Source of the DNA: an uncultured Eubacteriales bacterium
GTDB taxonomy: Bacteria; Bacillota; Clostridia; Lachnospirales; Lachnospiraceae
Length of the DNA stretch: 20,715 bases
Assembly (NCBI GenBank): GCA_900544525.1
Contig: UQVN01000024.1
Span: 1 to 20,715 of the forward strand
Direction of reading: 5' to 3'
In this document: piece by piece, positions 15,362 through 20,715 of the stretch
Numbering within the stretch: the first letter of the stretch is position 1
Layout: every line of letters starts with the position of its first letter
The notes under the pieces: model-generated
Told to the model about the DNA's origin: nothing
What the model saw: the letters and a program-made list of their open reading frames with translations, nothing else
The model's database searches: none
Translations under genes and position numbers: made by a program

Positions 15362-15390
15362 GTATATTTTAATTTTAGGATGAATATAAT
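15362..15390 (+). promoter_or_regulatory. Sigma-E-type promoter of spoIIP
   Basis: GTATATT (15362-15368) matches the sigma-E -35 consensus, and AATATAAT (15383-15390) matches 6 of 8 positions of CATACAAT, with a 14-bp spacer. It begins immediately after the gpr stop and would start transcription near 15397, just before the ribosome site. B. subtilis spoIIP is a mother-cell sigma-E gene, which agrees. Confidence 0.5.
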
Positions 15391-15414
15391 GAACAGGAAA
15401 GAAAGGGAATGATT

Positions 15415-16665
15415 ATGAAGCGAGAAAACTATCAAATAGTCCGTTTACTTCTGTTCATAATAGTCATCTTTTTTGTTGCAAAAATAGGAATGAATATGCC
15501 AAATACAATCACAACAAACGAGGGGACTCATCTATTTTTTGAAGAACTTAAAAATGGATTAGAGGCTATGACAAATACGGTAGTAGAGGAATTAGTTCCT
15601 ATGAAGACCATGATGGATCGGGGAGAAGAGGAAGACGAGACACCACTGATTGCATTTTTAGCGAAGGAATTTTTGCCAGCATTGCATTTTGAATGGGGAT
15701 ACGATGCAGTGGAAACATTAGCGGTGGACAACCAAAATTATTTGTATTTAATGGAAGAAAATGAAGAGGAAAATCAAAAAGAAATGCAACAAAAGGAGCT
15801 AAATTTGGAAGTAAAAACAAACAAAGAAAATAAAAAAGAAAAACAGGAAACGTTATCTCAAAACGCTGTAGCCGTAAGTGGGAGAACCTATTCTAAAGCA
15901 CAGCTTTATAATACCGAATTTTTAATGAAAAATTTCTATGTGGTGGAGTCAACTGCCCGTCTTTTGCCGTCAGAGATCGATGGGAAAACATTATTAAATA
16001 AAGATCTTACGATTCAATTAGATGGAAAAAAACCAAAAATTTTGATTTATCATACTCATGGCAGTGAAAGTTTTAAAGATAGCAGAGCTAATAACTATGA
16101 GGATACGGTTATTGGAGTTGGAACTTACTTAACAAAGCTATTAGAAGAGAAGTATCATATTCCTGTGTATCATGATAAGACGGTGTATGATATTATCGAT
16201 GGAAAATTAGATAGAAGCCTTGCGTATAATATGTCGTTAAAAGGGGTAGAAAAAATATTAAAAGACAATCCTTCGATTGATGTTGTCATCGATCTTCATC
16301 GAGATGGCCTTGATGAAGGCACCCATCTTGTTACGGAAGTCAATGGAAAGCCAACAGCAAAGGTTATGATTATGAATGGAGTCAGTCGTTCTTCCAAAAA
16401 TGGAGATATTAGTTATTTGTATAATGCCAACAAACAAGGAAATTTAGCCTTTAGTTTACAAATGCAATTAGATGCTGAAAAAAAATATCCTACTTTAATG
16501 CGAAAAATTTACATAAAGACGTATCGTTATAATCTTCATGTAAAGCCAAGAGCCATGTTAATTGAAGCTGGGGCAAATACAAACACGTTACAAGAAGTGA
16601 AAAATGCCATGGAGCCAATTGCGGATATGTTAAATGATGTTTTACGAAAAGGAAAAAGTCAGTAG
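15415..16665 (+). CDS. spoIIP: Stage II sporulation protein P
   Basis: SpoIIP is a peptidoglycan amidase/endopeptidase that works with SpoIID and SpoIIM to drive engulfment of the forespore. The 416-residue protein has an N-terminal membrane anchor (about 9-26) and a variable extracellular stretch with a Glu/Lys/Gln-rich linker (about 112-148). The C-terminal zinc amidase domain (about 200-410) carries LIYHTHGSESF (H213, H215, E218), VVIDLHRDG (H295) and MLIEAGANTNT (E384), consistent with metal and catalytic residues. I chose the ATG at 15415 because AAAGGG (15402-15407) is 7 nt upstream; the ATG at 15409 is only 1 nt from it. In Bacillus this gene also follows gpr. Confidence 0.94.
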   Translation: MKRENYQIVRLLLFIIVIFFVAKIGMNMPNTITTNEGTHLFFEELKNGLEAMTNTVVEELVPMKTMMDRGEEEDETPLIAFLAKEFLPALHFEWGYDAVETLAVDNQNYLYLMEENEEENQKEMQQKELNLEVKTNKENKKEKQETLSQNAVAVSGRTYSKAQLYNTEFLMKNFYVVESTARLLPSEIDGKTLLNKDLTIQLDGKKPKILIYHTHGSESFKDSRANNYEDTVIGVGTYLTKLLEEKYHIPVYHDKTVYDIIDGKLDRSLAYNMSLKGVEKILKDNPSIDVVIDLHRDGLDEGTHLVTEVNGKPTAKVMIMNGVSRSSKNGDISYLYNANKQGNLAFSLQMQLDAEKKYPTLMRKIYIKTYRYNLHVKPRAMLIEAGANTNTLQEVKNAMEPIADMLNDVLRKGKSQ

Positions 16666-16692
16666 AAAAATACAACTGTTAAAACATAGATA

Positions 16693-16722
16693 TTTACGAG
16701 GTTCCTGATTGTATGATATACT
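16693..16722 (+). promoter_or_regulatory. Candidate promoter of lepA
   Basis: TATACT (16717-16722) is preceded by TG one base upstream, an extended -10 element, and by a weak -35 box TTTACG (16693-16698) at 18 bp. Transcription would start near 16729, leaving a leader of about 100 nt. That leader has a TACAT-AG-ATGTA palindrome (16803-16814) just before the ribosome site. Confidence 0.5.
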
Positions 16723-16827
16723 TATATATCGATGGCTTTTTAGAAAAAGTGAGACAGAATGAGAAAAGTCATATTGAATTAGGATAGATAAAAAGAGAAA
16801 CGTACATAGATGTATAGGAGGAAGAAT

Positions 16828-18642
16828 ATGGCAACAATTGATCAAAGTAAAATTCGTAATTTTTGCATTATCGCTCATATTGACCATGGAAAATCTACAT
16901 TAGCAGACCGTATTATTCAGATGACAGGAACGCTAACAGAACGTGAAATGCAAGCGCAGGTGCTTGATAACATGGATTTAGAAAGAGAACGTGGAATTAC
17001 GATTAAAGCACAGACTGTTCGTATTGTTTATAAAGCAAATGATGGAGAAGAATATATTTTTAACTTAATTGATACTCCAGGGCATGTGGATTTTAACTAT
17101 GAAGTATCCCGTTCTTTAGCGGCTTGTGAAGGGGCAATTTTAGTCGTAGACGCAGCCCAAGGAATCGAGGCACAAACGCTTGCCAATGTTTATTTGGCTC
17201 TTGACCATAACTTAGATATTATGCCAGTTATTAATAAAGTAGATCTTCCAAGTGCGGAACCAGAACGTGTCATTGCAGAAATTGAAGATGTCATCGGTTT
17301 AGAAGCGGAAGATGCTCCAAGAATTTCAGCAAAAACAGGGCTTAATGTAGAACAAGTCCTAGAGCAAATTGTGACGAAGATTCCAGCCCCAACAGGGGAT
17401 AAAAATGCAAGTCTTCAAGCGTTGATTTTTGACAGTTTATACGATGCGTATCGCGGTGTTATCGTATTCCTTCGTGTAAAAGAAGGAACGGTGAAAAAAG
17501 GAACAAAAATCCGTATGATGGCAACTGGTGCAGAAGCAGAAGTTGTGGAAGTAGGATATTTTGGAGCAGGACAGTTTATTCCTTGTGAAGAATTATCCGC
17601 AGGAATGGTAGGATATTTAACCGCTAGTTTAAAAAATGTAAAGGATACTCGTGTTGGTGATACAATTACCGATGCTGAAAATCCTTGTAAAGAACCATTG
17701 CCAGGGTATAAAAAAGTAAACCCAATGGTATATTGTGGTATGTATCCAGCGGATAGTTCAAAATATACGGATTTAAGAGATGCATTAGAAAAATTACAAT
17801 TAAATGATGCTTCTTTACAATTTGAGCCAGAAACTTCTATCGCATTGGGATTTGGATTCCGTTGTGGATTTTTAGGACTGTTACACTTAGAAATTATTCA
17901 AGAACGTTTAGAGCGTGAGTTTAACTTAGATCTTGTAACGACAGCTCCAGGTGTTATTTATAAAGTGCATAAGACAAATGGAGAAGTGATTGAACTTACA
18001 AATCCATCCAACTTACCAGATCCATCCGAAATCGATTATATGGAAGAGCCGATTGTATCCGCAGAAATTATGGTGACAACAGAATATGTTGGTTCCATTA
18101 TGCAATTATGCCAAGAACGCCGTGGTGTTTATTTAGGAATGGAATATATGGAAGAAACAAGAGCATTGTTAAAATATGATCTTCCATTAAATGAAATTAT
18201 TTACGATTTCTTTGATGCTTTAAAATCAAGATCAAGAGGATATGCATCTTTTGATTATGAAATGAAAGGATACGAGCCTTCAAAACTTGTGAAACTAGAT
18301 ATGTTAATCAATCGTGAAGAAGTAGATGCCCTATCCTTTATTGTTCATGAAGATACTGCTTATGAGCGTGGAAGAAGAATGTGTGAACGTCTAAAAGAAG
18401 AAATTCCAAGACATTTATTTGAAATTCCAATTCAGGCAGCCGTTGGTAGCAAAATCATCGCTCGTGAGACTGTAAAAGCCATGAGAAAAGATGTGCTTGC
18501 AAAATGTTATGGTGGTGATATTTCTCGTAAGAAAAAACTTCTTGAAAAACAAAAAGAAGGTAAGAAGCGTATGCGTCAAATTGGAAACGTAGAAATTCCA
18601 CAAAAAGCGTTTATGAGCGTATTAAAATTAGATGAGAAATAA
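16828..18642 (+). CDS. lepA: Elongation factor 4 (LepA)
   Basis: LepA is a ribosome-associated GTPase that affects initiation and elongation, notably under ionic or cold stress. The 604-residue protein has the G1 loop AHIDHGKS (16-23), a G2 region with RGIT, G3 DTPGH (82-86), G4 NKVD (136-139) and G5 SAK (167-169). The LepA-specific C-terminal domain follows, ending in KCYGGDISRKKKLLEKQKEG, whose CYGGD motif separates it from EF-G. Length is exactly typical. The ATG at 16828 is chosen because AGGAGG (16816-16821) is 6 nt upstream; a longer frame to 16810 would include that site. It lies between spoIIP and hemW, as in Bacillus apart from the missing yqxA. Confidence 0.97.
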   Translation: MATIDQSKIRNFCIIAHIDHGKSTLADRIIQMTGTLTEREMQAQVLDNMDLERERGITIKAQTVRIVYKANDGEEYIFNLIDTPGHVDFNYEVSRSLAACEGAILVVDAAQGIEAQTLANVYLALDHNLDIMPVINKVDLPSAEPERVIAEIEDVIGLEAEDAPRISAKTGLNVEQVLEQIVTKIPAPTGDKNASLQALIFDSLYDAYRGVIVFLRVKEGTVKKGTKIRMMATGAEAEVVEVGYFGAGQFIPCEELSAGMVGYLTASLKNVKDTRVGDTITDAENPCKEPLPGYKKVNPMVYCGMYPADSSKYTDLRDALEKLQLNDASLQFEPETSIALGFGFRCGFLGLLHLEIIQERLEREFNLDLVTTAPGVIYKVHKTNGEVIELTNPSNLPDPSEIDYMEEPIVSAEIMVTTEYVGSIMQLCQERRGVYLGMEYMEETRALLKYDLPLNEIIYDFFDALKSRSRGYASFDYEMKGYEPSKLVKLDMLINREEVDALSFIVHEDTAYERGRRMCERLKEEIPRHLFEIPIQAAVGSKIIARETVKAMRKDVLAKCYGGDISRKKKLLEKQKEGKKRMRQIGNVEIPQKAFMSVLKLDEK

Positions 18643-18663
18643 AGAGAGAAAAAGAGAAATAAG

Positions 18664-18694
18664 AAAGGTATAGGTTTTTTCGCCTATACCTTTT
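18664..18694 (+). terminator. Intrinsic terminator after lepA
   Basis: AAAGGTATAGG (18664-18674) and CCTATACCTTT (18683-18693) form a perfect 11-bp stem with an 8-nt loop, followed by a short T stretch. It starts 21 nt after the lepA stop. Confidence 0.8.
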
Positions 18695-18715
18695 CTAAGT
18701 TACATAAGCCTGATT

Positions 18716-18746
18716 TTTTTCTCTATGGATGGATTTTAGAGAAAAA
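18716..18746 (+). promoter_or_regulatory. Inverted repeat in the hemW leader
   Basis: TTTTTCTCTA (18716-18725) and TAGAGAAAAA (18737-18746) form a perfect 10-bp, AT-rich stem with an 11-nt loop, between the lepA terminator and hemW. The 3' arm abuts a purine-rich GGAGAGAAGG stretch. No good promoter for hemW was found here, so hemW may rely on read-through from lepA. Function is unknown. Confidence 0.35.
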
Positions 18747-18775
18747 GGAGAGAAGGAATAGAAAGGAATAAAAAA

Positions 18776-19984
18776 GTGAAGGAAAAAAAGAGAACATTAG
18801 GACTCTATGTCCACATTCCATTTTGTGTAAGAAAGTGCAATTACTGTGATTTTCTTTCTTTTTCTGCTACCGAAGAAGTAAAAGAGCAATATGTACAAGC
18901 ACTTTGTAATGAGATAAAAAGCTTTTCTGATGTTAAAAACGTTGATTTTGATGTAACAACTATCTTTTTTGGAGGAGGAACGCCTTCCGTGTTAAAAGGG
19001 GAACAGATGGAGAAAATTATGAAGGCCATACAGCAATCCTTTCCAATAAAAGCCAATGCAGAAATTACAATTGAGATGAATCCTGGAACGGTTACAAAGG
19101 AAAAGTTAGAAACCTATTATAAAATAGGAATCAATCGATTGAGTATTGGCTTACAAACGACCGATGATGAACGATTAAAAGTATTAGGAAGGATTCATAC
19201 TTATGAGCAGTTTTTACATAACTATCAATGGGCGAGAGAAGTAGGATTTCAAAATATCAGTGTGGATTTAATGTCAGCATTACCAAAAGAAGATTTGGCT
19301 TCTTATCAAAAAGATATTGAGAGAATTCTTGCACTCCAACCAGAACATATTTCTTCTTATAGTTTAATTATCGAAGAAGGAACTCCATTTTATAATAATG
19401 ATGAAATTTTAGATCATTTGCCAAAAGAAGAAGAAGACCGCGCCATGTATGAGTTGACAAGACAGCTCTTACAAAAAGAAGGTTATCATCGATATGAGAT
19501 TTCTAATTACGCAAAAGAAGGAAGAGAAAGTCGTCATAATAGTGTGTATTGGACAGGAGGAGAATATTTAGGGCTTGGATTAGGAGCTAGTTCCTATTTG
19601 CGATCCGATCATATATATGTTGGAGATAAAGAAAAAGAAGGGGTGTATGCCTATCGTTTTAAAAATGTATCCTCAATGAAAGCTTATTTAGAAAATCCTG
19701 TAACGGTCTGTGAAGAAAGAGAAGAGTGGACAGAAATTACAAAAAAAGATGCGATAGAAGAGTTTATGTACTTAGGACTTCGAATGAGAAAAGGAATTTC
19801 AGAAAAAGAATTTTTTGAGAAATTTAAAGAGGTATTAGAAGAGGTTTATGGAGATGTTCTATTAAAATTTCACTCTATGAATTTATTAGAATGGAATGGA
19901 GAAAAAGGAGAGCGTCAAATTTATTTAACGGATCAAGGGATCGATGTGAGCAATGCTATTTTATGCGAATTTTTATTATCATAA
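18776..19984 (+). CDS. hemW: HemW-type radical SAM heme chaperone
   Basis: HemW binds heme and is thought to deliver it to membrane acceptor proteins; it was long annotated as oxygen-independent coproporphyrinogen oxidase. The 402-residue protein has the radical-SAM cluster motif CVRKCNYC (C17, C21, C24) within VHIPFCVRKC. It has phenylalanine at position 26 where true HemN has a fourth cysteine, which supports HemW. FGGGTPS (65-71), the radical-SAM glycine motif, and HNSVYW (254-259), the HNxxYW heme-site motif of HemW, are both present. The start is GUG at 18776, with AAAGG 9 nt upstream. It is next to lepA, as in many Firmicutes. Confidence 0.93.
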   Translation: MKEKKRTLGLYVHIPFCVRKCNYCDFLSFSATEEVKEQYVQALCNEIKSFSDVKNVDFDVTTIFFGGGTPSVLKGEQMEKIMKAIQQSFPIKANAEITIEMNPGTVTKEKLETYYKIGINRLSIGLQTTDDERLKVLGRIHTYEQFLHNYQWAREVGFQNISVDLMSALPKEDLASYQKDIERILALQPEHISSYSLIIEEGTPFYNNDEILDHLPKEEEDRAMYELTRQLLQKEGYHRYEISNYAKEGRESRHNSVYWTGGEYLGLGLGASSYLRSDHIYVGDKEKEGVYAYRFKNVSSMKAYLENPVTVCEEREEWTEITKKDAIEEFMYLGLRMRKGISEKEFFEKFKEVLEEVYGDVLLKFHSMNLLEWNGEKGERQIYLTDQGIDVSNAILCEFLLS

Positions 19985-19991
19985 ATTATGA

Positions 19992-20020
19992 TTTTCATCG
20001 TTTTAGAATTAAAATATAAT
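19992..20020 (+). promoter_or_regulatory. Upstream tandem promoter of the cytidylate-kinase-like gene
   Basis: TTTTCA (19992-19997) and a perfect TATAAT (20015-20020) are spaced by 17 bp. The -35 box matches only 4 of 6 positions, so this is the weaker of two promoters. Confidence 0.45.
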
Positions 20021-20029
20021 AAAATAAAG

Positions 20030-20058
20030 TTGTCAGATTTTAATCGATGAATTATAAT
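20030..20058 (+). promoter_or_regulatory. Main promoter of the cytidylate-kinase-like gene
   Basis: TTGTCA (20030-20035) and a perfect TATAAT (20053-20058) are spaced by 17 bp. Transcription would start near 20065, downstream of the ATG at 20047, which supports the later start at 20092. Confidence 0.7.
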
Positions 20059-20091
20059 AATAGTAAGAATGATAGAAAGGGGCGAAGTTTA

Positions 20092-20685
20092 ATGAAAGAA
20101 AATATAATTATTGCAATTGGAAGATCTTATGGCAGTGGTGGACGAGAAGTCGGTGAAAAATTAGCAAAGCGACTAGGCCTTGCTTTTTATGACAAACAGA
20201 TTATCGAATTAGCTTCGGAAAAGACAGGAATGGATAAGAAGTTCTTTGATAAAGCAGATGAGAGAATTGTTTCTCGGTTCGTGGATCCTTATGTTCCAGA
20301 AGATGGCGATATTAATTATAAGCTTTATATGACAGAGTTTAAAATTATCAATGAGTTGGCGAAAAAAGAATCTTTTGTCATTGTAGGTCGTTTAGCTGAT
20401 TACATTTTGCGTGATAATGAAAATTGCTTTAAAGTATTTCTCTACGCCCCAGAACAAGATCGCATAGAAAGAATTATGGAGCTTTATCATTTGACAAGAG
20501 ATGAGGCGAAAAAAGAAATAACAAAAATAGATAAGGCGAGAAAAGTGTATTGTTCTTACTTTACTGATCGGCAATGGGATGGAAGTGACGGAAGGGACAT
20601 GATGATCAATACAAGCTGGCTTGGTATTGATGGAACAGTAGATTTATTAGAAACTATCGTTCAACAGTGGAGAGAGCGAAGATAG
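20092..20685 (+). CDS. Cytidylate kinase-like family protein
   Basis: A 197-residue P-loop nucleotide kinase of the cytidylate-kinase-like group (AAA_26). The N-terminal strand IIIAIG leads into GRSYGSGGREVG (10-21), a glycine-rich P-loop that differs from the usual GxxxxGKS/T. FYDKQII follows, then FVIVGRLADYIL (95-106), and a basic lid region (about 145-160, KIDKARKVYCSYF). Substrate is unproven: the family is distinct from Cmk, and phosphate transfer to CMP or dCMP is inference. The ATG at 20092 is preferred because AAAGGGG (20076-20082) lies 9 nt upstream and a promoter ends at 20058. In B. subtilis hrcA follows hemW, so this neighbour differs. Confidence 0.85.
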   Translation: MKENIIIAIGRSYGSGGREVGEKLAKRLGLAFYDKQIIELASEKTGMDKKFFDKADERIVSRFVDPYVPEDGDINYKLYMTEFKIINELAKKESFVIVGRLADYILRDNENCFKVFLYAPEQDRIERIMELYHLTRDEAKKEITKIDKARKVYCSYFTDRQWDGSDGRDMMINTSWLGIDGTVDLLETIVQQWRERR

Positions 20686-20690
20686 AAAAA

Positions 20691-20715
20691 GGGGCTGTCG
20701 CACTAATTATTTAGT
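20691..20715 (+). terminator. Left part of a terminator cut by the window end
   Basis: GGGGCTGTCGCACTAA is followed by a TTAT loop and TTAGT, which pairs with ACTAA (20702-20706). The remaining GGGGCTGTCGC arm would pair with sequence beyond the window. Termination of the preceding gene is the likely role. Confidence 0.4.

Noticed and set aside
18776..19984. Annotation as oxygen-independent coproporphyrinogen dehydrogenase (HemN)
   Set aside because: The fourth cysteine of the HemN motif is replaced by F26, and the HNxxYW motif of HemW is present.

Overview
The window looks like a low-G+C, spore-forming anaerobe of the class Clostridia, most like Lachnospirales. The reasons are AT-rich coding sequence, strong AGGAGG-type ribosome binding sites, frequent UUG starts, a sporulation pair (gpr, spoIIP), and the Firmicutes core block comEA ... 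comEC-holA-rpsT-gpr-spoIIP-lepA-hemW. The taxonomic guess is inference. No RNA genes, insertion sequences, CRISPR arrays or phage genes were seen.

Region 1 (1-6013): an arginine operon, argC-argJ-argB-argD, read from a consensus promoter at 61-89. It encodes the cyclic acetylated route from glutamate to ornithine: ArgJ recycles the acetyl group, and ArgB carries the N-terminal extension typical of arginine-inhibited enzymes. An orphan sugar-type solute-binding lipoprotein starts 3 nt after argD and appears to be part of the operon. A perfect 14-bp terminator hairpin (5972-6013) ends the unit. A small DMT/YdcZ-family membrane protein follows (6101-6541).

Region 2 (6563-12826): a competence-type operon in which comEA and comEC are separated by an OmpR-family response regulator, a histidine kinase and a two-GerMN-domain lipoprotein. 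In B. subtilis comEB sits between comEA and comEC. ComEA here is itself a predicted lipoprotein. Three RNA-level features stand out. The comEA ribosome binding site lies in the loop of a perfect hairpin whose stem contains the start codon. The kinase gene has no obvious ribosome binding site. A perfect 17-bp terminator-like hairpin lies inside the early comEC coding sequence.

Region 3 (12870-14357, minus strand): rpsT and holA, read from a consensus promoter at 14329-14357, with an intrinsic terminator between them. The minus-strand unit converges on comEC and diverges from gpr.

Region 4 (14450-20715): gpr (spore germination protease), spoIIP (engulfment peptidoglycan hydrolase, behind a good sigma-E-type promoter), lepA (EF4), hemW (radical-SAM heme chaperone) and a cytidylate-kinase-like protein with tandem promoters. 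The window ends inside what looks like another terminator.

Several starts were moved inward from the longest open frame on ribosome-binding-site grounds: argJ, the YdcZ-like gene, holA, spoIIP, lepA and the cytidylate-kinase-like gene.
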